DNA from: Mikania micrantha
Lineage: Eukaryota; Streptophyta; Magnoliopsida; Asterales; Asteraceae
Direction: 5' to 3'
Length of the DNA: 64,000 nucleotides
NCBI GenBank assembly: GCA_009363875.1
Contig: CM018696.1
Span: forward strand, 93,208,215-93,272,214
Shown: piece after piece, positions 45,987-57,718 of the stretch
Position numbering within the stretch: the stretch's first letter is position 1
How the letters are laid out: every line of letters starts with the position of its first letter
The notes under the pieces: generated by a model
Seen by the model: only the letters and a program-made list of their open reading frames with translations
What the model was told of the DNA's origin: nothing
Database searches by the model: none
Translations under genes and position numbers: made by a program

Positions 45987-48515
45987 TCACTTACGCAACT
46001 CAAGGAGTGCTACCTCCTTCTCAGTACCGATCGGTCCTCCGATGTATAGCTTCAAACGATGCCCGTTAACCTTCCATGTCCGACCTTCTGATTCAAGCTC
46101 AACTGCTCCGTGTGGAAAGACCTCATGCACAACAAACGGTCCTTTCCATTTGGACTTCAACTTACCTGGAAATAACCGGAGCCTCGAATCATAAACTAGC
46201 ACCTGATCACCCTTCCTAAACTCCTTCACACCTCTCAACTTACGATCGTGCAACGCCTTCGTACGTTCTTTATAACTCCACGATCGTGCGTACGCCTCGT
46301 CACGCAACTCCTCTAACTCATGCAACTGCAGAAACCGATTCTTCACAGCACTCGGCAAATCAAGATTCACACTCTTCAACGCCCAAAACGCCTTATGCTC
46401 TAACTCCACTGGCAGATGACACGCTTTACCATAAATCATCCGAAAAGGTGTGGTCCCAATCGGATTCTTAAAAGCTGTCCTAAACGCCCACAACACCTCG
46501 TCTAGCCTATCTGCCCAATCCTTACGGTTTCTACCTATCGTCTTCTCAAGAATCCTCTTCACACCCCTATTGGCATTCTCAACCTGGCCACTAGTCTGTG
46601 GATGATAGGCTGTCGACACTCGATGGGTCACCCCGTATCGTGCCAACACCTTCTCCAACTGTGCATTACAGAAATGCGTGCCTCTATCACTTATCAATGC
46701 CTTAGGGGTTCCAAACCTACAAAACAATCTCTTCAGAAATCCCACAACTCCTCGTGCATCATTCGTGGATAAAGCTTGAGCCTCTACCCACTTCGAAACG
46801 TAATCAATAGCCACGAGGATGTACCGATTCCCTCGGGATGAAGGGAACGGTCCCATGAAGTCAATACCCCAAATATCAAAGACCTCAACCCCCTGGATGG
46901 GGTTCTGGGGCATCTCATTCCTACGTGAGATGTTTCCGGTCCTCTGACACGCATCACATCTCCTCACAAACTCATGTGCATCCTTAAACACTGTCGGCCA
47001 ATAAAATCCACAATCAAACACCTTCTTCGCAGTGTACGATGGTCCATGGTGTCCTCCAGTCAAACCCTCATGACAATGTCTTAGGATGTCTAATCCTTCC
47101 TCACGACTCACACATCTCCTCAAAATACCGTCTGCTCCCTCGCGAAACAAATATGGAGCATCCCATATATAATGGTTTGCTTCAGTAAAGAACCTCTTCC
47201 GCTGCTGTGAAGTCAGACCCTTCAACATGTAACCTTCAGACAAGTAATTCGCAATGTCTGAGAACCATGGCAATCCCTGCTCACCTGCACTCACCAATCC
47301 CACTATCTCTGTGTCTGCAGAAATCAAAGTCTCATGTGGGAATGTGTCTCCAATCATCTCCTCATTCATCTTCTCCCGAGCAGGATCCTCAAGCCGCGAC
47401 AAATGGTCGGCTGCAACATTCTCAGCTCCTTTCTTATCCTTAATCTCTATGTCAAACTCAGAAAGGAGGAGAATCCACCGAATCAAACGAGGTTTTGCGT
47501 CCTTTTTCGCGAACAAGTATCGCAAGGCCGCATGATCGGTGTAAACAATGGTCTTGGAAAGAACAAGATAAGACCTAAACTTATCGAACGCATACACGAC
47601 CGCTAACAACTCCTTCTCCGTAGTCGTGTAATTCTCCTGAGCATCATCTAAGGTCTTACTTGCGTAGTAAATCGGATGAAAGTGCTTATCTTTCCGCTGA
47701 CCAAGCACAGCCCCTACTGCAAAATCACTAGCATCGCACATCAACTCGAAAGGAAGGCTCCAATCGGGGGCTATCAGAATAGGAGAACTCACCAACTTCT
47801 CCTTCAGAAACTCAAACGCTCTCATGCACTCCTCACTAAACTTAAACTCCACATCTTTCTCCAAAAGTCGGGTCATCGGTCGGGTAATCTTAGAAAAGTC
47901 TTTAATGAAACGCCTATAAAACCCTGCATGACCTAGAAAACTACGAACTGCTCTCACGTTCGTCGGTGGTGGGAGTTTACTAATCGTATCTATCTTAGCC
48001 CTATCTACCTCAATGCCATCTCGCGAAATCTTGTGCCCTAGCACAATACCTTCAGTCACCATGAAATGGCACTTCTCCCAGTTCAGCATCAGATTAGTCT
48101 CCACACATCTAGCAAGCATCCTATCCAAATTCTGCAAACAATGATCGAACGAACTTCCAAACACTGAAAAATCGTCCATGAACACTTCCATGGAAGTCTC
48201 GATCATATCCTGAAATATAGCCACCATGCATCTCTGGAATGTGGCTGGAGCATTACATAACCCAAACGGCATACGGCGATACGCAAAGGTACCGTATGGG
48301 CATGTAAACGTGGTTTTCTCCTGATCCTCCGGTGCTATGGGGATCTGGAAATAACCTGAAAAACCATCAAGAAAACAGTAAAACTGTTGTCCTGACAACC
48401 GCTCCAACATCTGATCAATGAAAGGCAGTGGGAAATGATCTTTCCTAGTGGCATCATTCAGTCTCCTGTAATCGATGCATACTCTCCAACCAGTGACTGT
48501 CCTAGACGGAATCAA
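45987..48515 (-). pseudogene. Athila Pol: RT, RNase H, integrase
   Basis: This is a long open segment of 842 codons that starts without a true ATG because it is cut from its upstream part by a one-base loss near 48518. Domains in order: RT (CIDYRRLNDATRKDHFPLPF, MPFGLCNAPATFQRCM, catalytic FMDD), RNase H (LMCDASDFAVGAVLGQ, with YTTTEKELLAVVYA and YTDHAALRYLF), and integrase. The integrase has an HHCC zinc motif (GGHHGPS ending RRCDACQR) and the DDE residues in WGIDFMGPF, ISDRGTHFCN and GQVENANRGVK. The C-terminus matches the Athila/Tat integrase tail (KWKGPFVVHEVFPHGAVELE). All catalytic motifs are present. Confidence 0.94.
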
Positions 48516-48683
48516 CTCTTCTTCTCATTCACAATGACAGTCATGCCTCCCTTCTTGGGAACAACCTGTACCGGACTGACCCAAGCTGAATCTGAAATGG
48601 GATAGATCAATCCGGCATCTAAGAGCTTAAGAACCTCTTTCTTCACAACTTCAGACATGTTAGGATTTAGCCGTCTTGTGGTT
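48512..48683 (-). pseudogene. Athila Pol: RT N-terminal piece between two frame breaks
   Basis: This short segment carries the start of RT (RRLNPNMSEVVKKEVLKLLD, then IYPISDSAWVSPVQVVPKKGG). It lies in a frame different from both Gag-protease and the rest of Pol. Each border fits loss of one base, one near 48683 and one near 48518. Confidence 0.85.
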
Positions 48684-51549
48684 GGACCACCGGCTTGTAA
48701 TCCTCTTCCATCAAAATGCGATGCGTACAAAACGAAGGGTGTATGCCCTTTATGTCCATCAACTTCCACGCAATCGCCTGCCTATTCGCCTTAAGCACCT
48801 CAATCAATCTCGACTTCTCCTCCTCCGTCAATGAAGATGAAATAATGACGGGCAAATCAGAATCACCATCCAGAAATGCATACTCCAAATGAGATGGCAA
48901 CTCCTTAAGCTCTAGGGATGGTGGTGCCTCTACAGATGGTTTCTCAACCGGATCTGTACTCTCAAACACCTCAAAAGCAGTCGGGTAATCAGGAGGCTTA
49001 CTAGCCAGACTGCTCGGAATGTGCTCAGAAGAAGCATCAATCTCAACAGTCTGGTTCTCCTCACCCAGGTCTTGATCTTTCAATAAATCAGATCCAGAAA
49101 TGTAATCTAGACAACGATCTATGTAAGGAATGAAAGAATCAAGAAAATAAACTGAATCATCCTGACCGTTCGAATGCTTCATCGACTTCCTCACGTCGAA
49201 TGTAACATTCTCCTCACCCACACGCAATGTAATCTTACCTTCAAACACATCTATCATTGCCTTAGCAGTGCGTAGGAAAGGACGTCCCATAATGAGCGGG
49301 ACTCGGTCATCGGCCTCCATGTCCAGAATGACAAAATCCGCGGGGAATACAAACTTATCAACCTTCACCAAAACATTCTCCACAATTCCCCGTGGATACT
49401 TGACCGAACGATCAGCCAAAGTGATGCTCATGCGCGTCGGCGATGGGTCTCCAAGATCTAGCTTCTGATAAGTCGAATATGGCATCAAGTTAATGCTAGC
49501 ACCCAAGTCGGCCAACGCGTGGTTCACAGAAGAACTACCAAATAAGCAAGGGATAGTAAAAACCCCTGGATCATCGAGCTTCTCGGGCAGTTTGTTCTGG
49601 ACCAACGCAGAACATCGAGCTCCTAATGTGACTGTAGAAAGTGACTCCAGCTTCTTCTTGTTAGACAGAAGATCCTTCAAGAATTTAGCATATTTGGGCA
49701 TATGCTGGAGTGCTTCTACAAACGGGAGGTTAATCTTAAGCTGCTTGAACATCTCTAAGAAATGTCCATACTCCTGTGCATACTTCTGCTGCAATGCACG
49801 TGCCGGATATGGTAGCCTACTTATATCAACCTCGGGAGTCCTCTTCTCTTCCATCTTCTTCTTCTCTGCCTCAACTCCCTTCTTCTCAACTGAAGACTCT
49901 CCTACTGGTGCTGTACTTGCTGGGCCTAGCCTCTGGTGCACCCTATCAGGAGTCTCCAACTCTATCTCCTCGTCTACCGGTTCCTCTACATCGACATCCG
50001 GTGACTTCTCCACCTCTTTCTCACCTCCACGACCACTTCTAGTCGTCACAGCCTTCACATGACCCTTCGGGTTTGCCTCAGTATTCCCTGAGAAGGATCC
50101 ACCCTGCCTCTCATCCAACCTCTTCGCAATATCACCTACCGATCGCTGTAGGTCCAGAAATGCTGACTGTTGATTCCTCAGCAATGTATCATGCTCCTGA
50201 AGCTTCACCTGTGTGTGTTGATCCTTGGCAATCAACTGCTGTAGCATCTGCATCTGCTGCTTGAGCATGTCCTTCACTTCTGGGTCACCGCTGCTACTTG
50301 GACCCGCTCCTGAATTCTCATTCGCTGCCTGATTCTGACGTGGTTGATAGGAGTTGTTACCACGCCAGTTGTTGTTGGAGTTTCGCCAATTTGAGTTAGG
50401 ATTCCAATTAGGATTGGGATTGGAATTAAAGTTGGAAGTGAAAGGCTTGTTCCAACCAGAATTAATGGAATCTAACTGCTCCTGATCAGTAATGGGGCAC
50501 TCGGCAGTCGCATGTCCTCCTCGACATATCTCACACTTCTTCAGCTGTGTCTTCAGTTCCTTCATATCTCTCGCTAGAGACTCTATGGTAGCAGCAAGGC
50601 TAGTGTCAGGAGCGACCTGATAAACACCTCGAGCAACGGATGAGGTGTTGGTAGCCTTAGTGGTGGAGGATCTAGTGGATGGCTTCTGCTGCTGCTCGGC
50701 TCTAGCAAAACTCTCAAACATGTCAATACACTCATCTGTATCCTTCATCTCCATGATATGCCCTCCTGCAGCTGTATTGAACATGATTTGCTTCTCAAGT
50801 GTCAATCCATTGTAGAATTTCTCTACAAGTGCCCATTCAGAAAGTCCATGCTGTGGACATTTGCTAAGCAAAGTGTGGAATCGCTCCCAAGCTGTAGAGT
50901 AAGACTCATCGGGCTCCATATGAAAGGAATGGATTTGGTCCCTCAGACGAGCAGCCTTGGAAGGTGGAAAATATTTCTTCAGAAATTTCTTTCGAAGATC
51001 ATCCCACGTGGTGATGGAGTTCTCAGGGAGGCTGTCGAACCAGGTGGATGCACGACTAGCAAGAGAGAATGGGAAAAGCTGTAAGCAGATGTTATCCTCA
51101 GAAACTCCATGGAGATTGAACGTGTTGCAGATCCTAGAAAAACGGGACAGATGTCCGGGAGCATCCTCATCATCAAGACCATTAAACTGAATGGAATTGG
51201 TGATAGCAGTCATGATGTAGGAAGGGAATTGCCAAGTAGCATCATTGGCAAACACGGGACGAGTGACCGGGTTGCGAACTCCGGTGAATCCATCGCAAGC
51301 TCGGTCGTGAACGGTGCGTCTCACTGGTGGTGGCATCTCCTCGGCCATGTCGAAGTAAACGGGTGAGATCGGGAAAGGTGAAATGGGTGTGTGTGAAGGT
51401 GAACTAGGTGTAGAACTAGAAGGTGAAAACAAAATCGGGGCAAGAACACGTACCTGGGAAAGACGACTCCTAAGGTTCGTGTGAAACTCTTGCTCCGGCT
51501 CTTCAAAAGCTAAAACTGGCGGTGGTCCTTGTGATCGAGTATGTGGCAT
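48667..51549 (-). CDS. Athila Gag-protease
   Basis: The reading frame starts at the ATG at 51549 (MPHTRSQG, typical of Athila Gag) and gives about 960 residues. An in-frame upstream extension to 51627 has hydrophobic leader-like residues but I judge it untranslated. Gag core: residues 110-265 (FNGLDDEDAPGHLSRF, LPENSITTWDDLRKKFLKKY). A CCHC-like knuckle lies near 339 (CEICRGGHATAEC), then N/W-rich repeats, a coiled-coil-like Q-rich stretch, and an acidic linker. The aspartic protease is near 680 (LADLGASINLMP, then VPLIMGRPFLRTA). The frame runs on towards RT (FCTHRILMEEDYKPVVQPQ), where a one-base loss causes a stop at 48667. The product could be made, but without Pol fused to it. Confidence 0.93.
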   Translation of the reverse strand: MPHTRSQGPPPVLAFEEPEQEFHTNLRSRLSQVRVLAPILFSPSSSTPSSPSHTPISPFPISPVYFDMAEEMPPPVRRTVHDRACDGFTGVRNPVTRPVFANDATWQFPSYIMTAITNSIQFNGLDDEDAPGHLSRFSRICNTFNLHGVSEDNICLQLFPFSLASRASTWFDSLPENSITTWDDLRKKFLKKYFPPSKAARLRDQIHSFHMEPDESYSTAWERFHTLLSKCPQHGLSEWALVEKFYNGLTLEKQIMFNTAAGGHIMEMKDTDECIDMFESFARAEQQQKPSTRSSTTKATNTSSVARGVYQVAPDTSLAATIESLARDMKELKTQLKKCEICRGGHATAECPITDQEQLDSINSGWNKPFTSNFNSNPNPNWNPNSNWRNSNNNWRGNNSYQPRQNQAANENSGAGPSSSGDPEVKDMLKQQMQMLQQLIAKDQHTQVKLQEHDTLLRNQQSAFLDLQRSVGDIAKRLDERQGGSFSGNTEANPKGHVKAVTTRSGRGGEKEVEKSPDVDVEEPVDEEIELETPDRVHQRLGPASTAPVGESSVEKKGVEAEKKKMEEKRTPEVDISRLPYPARALQQKYAQEYGHFLEMFKQLKINLPFVEALQHMPKYAKFLKDLLSNKKKLESLSTVTLGARCSALVQNKLPEKLDDPGVFTIPCLFGSSSVNHALADLGASINLMPYSTYQKLDLGDPSPTRMSITLADRSVKYPRGIVENVLVKVDKFVFPADFVILDMEADDRVPLIMGRPFLRTAKAMIDVFEGKITLRVGEENVTFDVRKSMKHSNGQDDSVYFLDSFIPYIDRCLDYISGSDLLKDQDLGEENQTVEIDASSEHIPSSLASKPPDYPTAFEVFESTDPVEKPSVEAPPSLELKELPSHLEYAFLDGDSDLPVIISSSLTEEEKSRLIEVLKANRQAIAWKLMDIKGIHPSFCTHRILMEEDYKPVVQPQDG

Positions 51550-51767
51550 GCACTGTAAACGATAACAAGTAAGGGAATTTAACAAACAAAACAAAGAAAA
51601 ACCTAAAACATAATAAAAACCTAGCAACTAAAAGACAAGAAACGATTAAGGCAAATAAGAAAGAAAAGAAAAGACTCAAAACCTAAAATACTAAAAAAAA
51701 TAAACAAAAATTAGACCTACTAATTCTTTCAATCACAATCTAAGCTAATTTCGCTATTGCCAAGTGT

Positions 51768-51788
51768 CCCCGGCAACGGCGCCAAAAA
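51768..51788 (-). other. Athila primer-binding site (tRNA-Asp type)
   Basis: The minus strand reads TTTTTGGCGCCGTTGCCGGGG just inside the 5' LTR. TGGCGCCGTTGCCGGGGA is the known Athila-style primer site. Confidence 0.9.
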
Positions 51789-51790
51789 CT

Positions 51791-53493
51791 TGATGTCCTC
51801 GAAAGTGGTCTAAGAAAATAACTATAAAAACTAACCTAGACTCAACTTAATTACAACGAGTTAAAACCGAAAATCCTAAACTAAACCACTACGACAGGCA
51901 AGTGTACCTATCAATTGTAGAATAGCTAACGAAAGTCCGGATATCGAACCCACGAGACACTGACTCAACGAAACAAGAGTAGAAAATGATTAAAACAAAT
52001 AAAGGGGGGTTTTGAATAAAAATGATAATTCAATTAAACTAATTACCCTAATTAAATTATAAAAGCAATTTAACTAATATTTAAACCCTAAAACAGATTA
52101 ACGAATTTAATTAAAAGATATGGTTTATAATTTTAGAAAAACTTAACAAATGAGAAAACTCTACTTAGGTAGAATTCCTGTTTGTGATTATTGACACTAT
52201 TGACTTTGTTTGATATGATGGAACTAGGATCTTAAGCAGCAATATATAAGTAATCTAATGGATTCTGGATCAATTACCAGATAAAACCAACTAAGAAAAC
52301 CTAATATTGCAATAAATACACTAGTTAATTGAATCACCTCCCGGATTTTTCCAATAACACTTATGTACTCAAATGAACAAGTCACATTCCTGATTTTCTT
52401 ATTCCAATACACCAAAGATGCAAGAAGTAATCTTAAAATGTCTAATTTGACACGAAATGACAATAACACTAAGTCTTTCAATTAATCAACCATTCCGGGT
52501 AATTATCATGAAAACCCTAATGTTAAAGATCACCCGGCAAGTCTATCACCTTCCGGATTTCTAAACTTAGATACACAAAGAACCCTAAAAACATCAATTA
52601 TATCTTTTCCTATGGCTAGTGATATCAAACAAGCCACAAACTAGTCATAACACCAAGTCGATGACCTAATACGTGTCTAACACCGAAAGACATTCAATAA
52701 ACACGTATGGAACATGATATAAACTGATATAATCAAGATTAGATATGCAAAAACTCATCAAAATGACACAATAAGATCTGTTACAAAAGTGTTTTCCATC
52801 ATAAATCAAAACAATAGTCAATAGTCATCAATAATCATTCAAACATTCATTCTAACCTAAGTAGAAGTAAAGAACTAGCCAACTAACATCATAATCAGTA
52901 AAGAAATCCCAGAATTATTCATAACAAAATGAAATAAACTACTAAAAATTAAGAACAAATGAAACAAAGATTAATCAAGATTATTTAACATAGATATAAG
53001 ACCTTCTAGCCCTCCAATGCTTCCAAAATGCTTCCTCCCACTCCTGGAAAGCTTCTCTGCTCCAAAAATGGTCGAGAATGATGATTCAAACGGCTGGGGA
53101 GCGTCCCCTATTTAATCTCACTTGAATCTTGACTTTTTTTCAAATTTCAAACCTGTCGCGTACCGCGAAGCATAATTCAAAATCCCACCGCGTATCGCGA
53201 TGGACAAAACAAGCGGGGAACCCCCGAAATCCTTCGCGTACCGCGAAGACTTTATTTCTCCTCACCGCGTACCGCGATGACGTCAGAATCATTAAAACTT
53301 GTCTTTTTCTCTTGATTTCAACCGGGGCTCGATTCCTTCGGGTTTCGAACTCGATTTCCTTTCATTTCATTAGACAAGCCTATAAAAACAATAAACATGT
53401 AAAAAGAACCAAAAAATAGACAAAATCGACATATTTACAAACTAAAATCGACTCAAAAGTATTTAAAAACAAGATGTGTTTTACAACCCATCA
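51791..53493 (-). repeat. Athila 5' LTR (1703 bp)
   Basis: It is near-identical to 39618-41321. It contains the same four GC palindromes (about 53157-53279), TGACGTCA at 53278-53285 and a TATA-like box at about 53109-53116. Confidence 0.95.
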
Positions 53494-53498
53494 GTGAC

Positions 53499-55987
53499 CG
53501 ACATTTTCGACCATAAAGAGCCTCGAATGGGGCACAACCGATGCTGCTGTGATAACTGTTGTTGTAGGAGAACTCGATTAGTGGCAAATGAGAATCCCAA
53601 TTACCACCGAAATCTAGAACACAAGTTCTCAACATGTCCTCTAGGGTTTGAATTGTACGTTCGCTTTGACCGTCCGTTTGTGGATGGTAAGCTGTACTCA
53701 AATTTAACTGTGTCCCTAGAGATTTCTGCAGTGATTGCCAGAACCTTGAAGTAAATCTGCTGTCTCTATCAGAAATAATTGACAATGGCACACCATGGCG
53801 TACCACTATCTCGTTGATGTACAATCTTGCCAGTTTATCCATCGTGAAGGTTTCACGCATCGGTAAGAAATGAGCAGATTTTGTTAAACGGTCGATGATT
53901 ACCCAGATTGTATCGTGACCACTGGAAGTGCGGGGTAGCTTGGTAATGAAGTCCATAGCTATTTGTTCCCACTTCCAGAGTGGAATTTCTGGTTGTTCCA
54001 GTAAACCTGAGGGTTTCTGGTGTTCTGCCTTTACTTTAGCACACGTAAGGCATCGACCAACATACTCAGCTATGTCCTTCTTCATACCCGGCCACCAATA
54101 AAATGCACGCAAGTCTTGGTACATTTTATCAGCACCAGGATGTACAGAGTACTTGGTCTTGTGTGCTTCATCGAAAATAAGCTTCCTTAACTCATCTACT
54201 GCAGGAATCCAGATACGATCCTTGAAGTAAACAAGTCCATCAGGTTTTGTTTCCAAATGTTTCTCCACACCGCAATCAAGTTCTTTCTTCAAGTTTTCTC
54301 GTTCAATCACCTCTTGTTGTGCCTGCATGATCTTGTCGTGTAAGCTTGTCTGCACAGTCATTCCCATTGCTCTAACGCGCAAGGGTTTGACCCGTTCCTT
54401 CCGGCTCAAGGCATCCGCAACAACGTTTGCCTTGCCCGGATGGTATTTGATCACACAATCGTAATCGTTCAGAAGTTCAACCCAACGGCGTTGTCGCATG
54501 TTGAGTTCCTTCTGATCAAAAATATGCTGCAGACTCTTGTGATCAGTAAATATGGTACATTTTGTGCCATATAAGTAATGTCTCCAAATCTTCAGTGCGA
54601 AGATTACGGCTCCCAGTTCAAGATCATGAGTAGTGTAATTCTTCTCATGAACTTTTAACTGTCTTGATGCATAAGCGATAACTTTGTCCCGTTGCATCAG
54701 TACGCAACCAAGTCCCTGATGGGATGCATCACAGTAAACGACAAAGTCATCACATCCTTCCGGGAGTGATAGAATTGGAGCATTACATAACTTCTGCTTC
54801 AATGTCTGAAAAGCATCTTCTTGTTTCTGTTCCCAGACAAACGGTTCACTCTTCTGAGTTAACTTAGTGAGAGGCAAGGCTATCTTAGAAAAGTTCGAAA
54901 TGAACCTCCTATAATAACCTGCTAAACCCAGAAAAGACCGTATCTCCGTTGGTGTCTTCGGAGTGTCCCAGTTCTTTATTGCTTCAATCTTGGCGGGATC
55001 CACGTGTATTCCCTCACTGTTGACTACATGTCCCAGAAATTGAACTTCTCTTAGCCAAAATTCACATTTAGAGAACTTGGCGTACAGCTTCTGTTCTGTC
55101 AACAGTTCCAAGATCTTCCTGAGATGTTGCTCGTGTTCTGCTTTGCTCTTGGAATAAATCAGTATGTCATCGATGAAAACAATAACAAACTGATCTAAAT
55201 ACGGCTTGCACACTCGGTTCATGAGATCCATGAAAACCGCTGGTGCGTTTGTTAATCCGAAAGGCATCACCATGAATTCGTAATGCCCGTATCTGGTTCG
55301 GAATGCCGTCTTCGGTATGTCTTCATCTTGAACTCTAAGCTGATGATAACCAGACCGCAAGTCAATCTTAGAGAAGTACTGAGCTCCTTGCAGTTGGTCA
55401 AACAAATCATCAATCCTCGGCAATGGGTACCGATTCTTGATGGTTAGTTTGTTCAGCTCTCTGTAATCTATGCACATTCTGAACGATCCGTCTTTCTTCT
55501 TCACGAACAAGACCGGAGCTCCCCAAGGCGAGTAACTCGGTCTAATGAATCCTTTGTCCAATAATTCCTGCAACTGGTTTGATAATTCCTGCATCTCTGA
55601 AGGTGCTAGCCGATAAGGAGATTTAGCAACAGGAGTTGCTCCAGGAACTAAGTCGATTCGAAACTCTACCGGTCGCACTGGAGGCAAACCTGGTAGGTCT
55701 TCAGGAAATACTTCTGGATATTCTCTTACTACCGGTACGTCTTGTATCTTCTTCTTGTCTTTCTCCTTTTCCACTACGTGAGCCAGGAAAGATACACACT
55801 GCTTCTGTAAACACTTACGTGCCTTTATGCAAGAAATGATTTTGACACTTCGTTTTGCTTGATCCCCTCTGACTTCCAATACACGATCATCGGGCAATGG
55901 AATTCGAAGCAGCTTTTCAGAACAGACAACTTCCACTCGGTTAGAGGAAAGCCAGTCCATTCCAACAATGATGTCGAAACTACCCAA
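53499..55987 (-). pseudogene. Chromovirus Pol: RT, RNase H, integrase (5' piece)
   Basis: An open frame of about 830 codons begins at GSFDIIVGMDWL (the end of protease) after a frame break near 55985. It is cut at 53498 by the Athila insertion, where it runs on into the Athila LTR for 13 foreign residues. Domains: RT (LVPGATPVAKSPYRLAP, CIDYRELNKLTIKNRYPLPR, MPFGLTNAPAVFMDLMN, catalytic FIDD), RNase H (YCDASHQGLGCVLMQ, TTHDLELGAVIFAL, FTDHKSLQHIFDQ), and integrase. The integrase HHCC motif is partly masked (VHPGADK, CLTCAKVKAEHQ). Its DDE residues lie in MDFITKLP, ISDRDSRFTSRFW and GQSERTIQTLEDMLR. The catalytic residues are intact, so only the frame break and the insertion disable it. Confidence 0.95.
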
Positions 55988-57557
55988 CCGGTATCAAATC
56001 GATATAAAATGTATGACCATCAAGTGTCAATGGGCAATTTCTGTGAACTGTACTAACTGTGATCTGTTTTCCGTTAGCTACTTCTATAATGTAAGGGGAA
56101 TCTAACTGTTCTTCTATGGAATCTAATTGGCATGCAAAATCGGCAGAGATAAAACTCTGATCCGCACCAGTGTCAAATAGAACAGATGCATAAAAGTCAT
56201 GTAAGAGAAACGTACCAGTGACCACATTTGGGTCCTGGCGGGCTGCTGGTGCTCCAATCGCAAAAGCTCTTCCACGAGGAGCTTGAACTGCCTGCTGAGC
56301 CTTTTTAGGGCAGTTCTTTGCAAAGTGGCCTTGTTCGCCACAGTTGAAGCATCCACCATTGTTCTGGTTAGCAGGTGGAGGGAGAGCCAAACCAGCATTG
56401 TTGGCTGCTTGTTTTGGTGTCATCCGACAGGTTTGGACCCAATGGCCCTTTCTTCCACATCCCGTGCAGTGCTTGCAGAGAGTGTCGGCAGCATGGTGGT
56501 ACTGACATTTGGCACACAAAGGATATGCACCATTGTAGGGCCTCTTGTTGGGGTTTGTTGGTGCAGCTGTTACTTGTTGAAGTGGGGTGGCCATCGTGTA
56601 GTTCTTGATGACCTTTTGTTTATTCTTGGGTTGATGATGAGGTCTCTTTGATGACTCTTCCTTGTTCTTGCCAGCATCAGCCTCTTTCTTTAACACTCCA
56701 GAGGCAACCATCAGATCAGTGAGTTTCCCAGACAGTCTCACTGCTGACTCGACAGTGGTAGGGTTGGCTGAAACAACCATACCCTGAATACAGGCGGGAA
56801 GTCCACCTACATACCTGTCGATCCTCTTTTCTAGAGTCGGTACCATGTCTGGCACCAAAGCAACCAACTCGTGATAACGAGTAGTGTACCCCATGTGATC
56901 AGCCCCTTTCATCACATGGTTGGATAACTCCATTTCCAACTTCTGCAGTTCATTCTTGGGGCAGAATTCTGTTCTCAGTAACGCCTTGAAGTCTTCCCAT
57001 GGCATTGCCATAGCTTCTTCTCTACCTCTAGCGTTGATCTGACCATTCCACCAGGTTAGAGCCCGCTTGTTGAATGTTCCAGCAGAGTAGCGGACTTTAT
57101 GATGCTCTGGACAGCTGCAGAGGTCCAGAGTAGCCTCAATCTTTTCAATCCATTGGATTAATCCAACGGCGCCTTCAGACCCACTAAAGCTGGGTGGTTT
57201 ACATCCTACAAAAGACTTGTAGGAGTAATGAGATGAATCTCCAGTATTCCCACTGGCTTCTCCCGATGTGTTGCCAGTGTTAAGGATCTCATTACGAAGA
57301 CGAAGGAACATCTCCGGTATGGCTTCTTTCATCTGGTTTGTCATCTGGCCACTCAGTAACGTCACCAAAGCGATGGTGGTAGGATCCAGTATGGGAGTCG
57401 TTCCTGAACCTGATGCCTCTGTGATCAGTGGAGGAGGAGGTGGAGGCGGTGGAGGAGGTGGCGGTGGTGAATCTTCTAGTGATGGTGTCGAGGAATGTGG
57501 AGCCAAACCTAGAGGCGGCAACGATGGAGTCTGTCTGTGCGGCGGCATTCTGATCAT
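55980..57557 (-). CDS. Chromovirus Gag-protease
   Basis: The frame starts at the ATG at 57557 (MIRMPPH) and spans about 525 residues. A proline run (PPPPPPPPPPPP, near residue 40) is followed by the Gag core (VGLIQWIEKIEATLDLC, RALTWWNGQINARG, FKALLRTEFCP). Two zinc knuckles follow: CTGCGRKGHWVQTC and CFNCGEQGHFAKNC. The protease active site FDTGAD is near residue 460, followed by IDLIPVG and a stop. In related elements protease continues into RT in one frame, so the stop at 55980 marks a small deletion. Confidence 0.94.
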   Translation of the reverse strand: MIRMPPHRQTPSLPPLGLAPHSSTPSLEDSPPPPPPPPPPPPPLITEASGSGTTPILDPTTIALVTLLSGQMTNQMKEAIPEMFLRLRNEILNTGNTSGEASGNTGDSSHYSYKSFVGCKPPSFSGSEGAVGLIQWIEKIEATLDLCSCPEHHKVRYSAGTFNKRALTWWNGQINARGREEAMAMPWEDFKALLRTEFCPKNELQKLEMELSNHVMKGADHMGYTTRYHELVALVPDMVPTLEKRIDRYVGGLPACIQGMVVSANPTTVESAVRLSGKLTDLMVASGVLKKEADAGKNKEESSKRPHHQPKNKQKVIKNYTMATPLQQVTAAPTNPNKRPYNGAYPLCAKCQYHHAADTLCKHCTGCGRKGHWVQTCRMTPKQAANNAGLALPPPANQNNGGCFNCGEQGHFAKNCPKKAQQAVQAPRGRAFAIGAPAARQDPNVVTGTFLLHDFYASVLFDTGADQSFISADFACQLDSIEEQLDSPYIIEVANGKQITVSTVHRNCPLTLDGHTFYIDLIPVG

Positions 57558-57701
57558 AACCAAAGTAATATTGGTTAGTGCAATGATCGAATGCAGAAGA
57601 CATAATGCAATAAGTCTTAATCTTAAGTTCTCTACATGCAGGGTCCCTAGGTTATAGTCTAGGCCAAACCGTTTATATAAATGACCTATATTTCTCTATA
57701 A

Positions 57702-57718
57702 CCATGGCTCTGATACCA
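57702..57718 (-). other. Chromovirus primer-binding site (tRNA-iMet)
   Basis: The minus strand reads TGGTATCAGAGCCATGG three nucleotides after the 5' LTR end. Gag starts about 145 nt downstream. Confidence 0.93.

Larger units (their letters stand above)
39613..53498 (-). mobile_element. Athila-type Ty3/Gypsy retrotransposon nested in chromovirus integrase
   Basis: The element spans 39618-53493 with perfect duplication GTGAC at 39613-39617 and 53494-53498. The LTRs are 1704 bp (39618-41321) and 1703 bp (51791-53493). By eye they differ by three substitutions and one G in a homopolymer, so this too is a very young insertion. The primer-binding site matches the tRNA-Asp type used by Athila, and the purine tract reads AAGTGTGGGTA. 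Gag-protease, pol and a third reading region downstream of pol are present. Pol has two single-base frame breaks, and the third region has two frame changes. Confidence 0.96.

Noticed and set aside
47207..50264. Several plus-strand open frames (for example 49493-50062)
   Set aside because: They are antisense shadows of the Athila Gag-protease and Pol frames.
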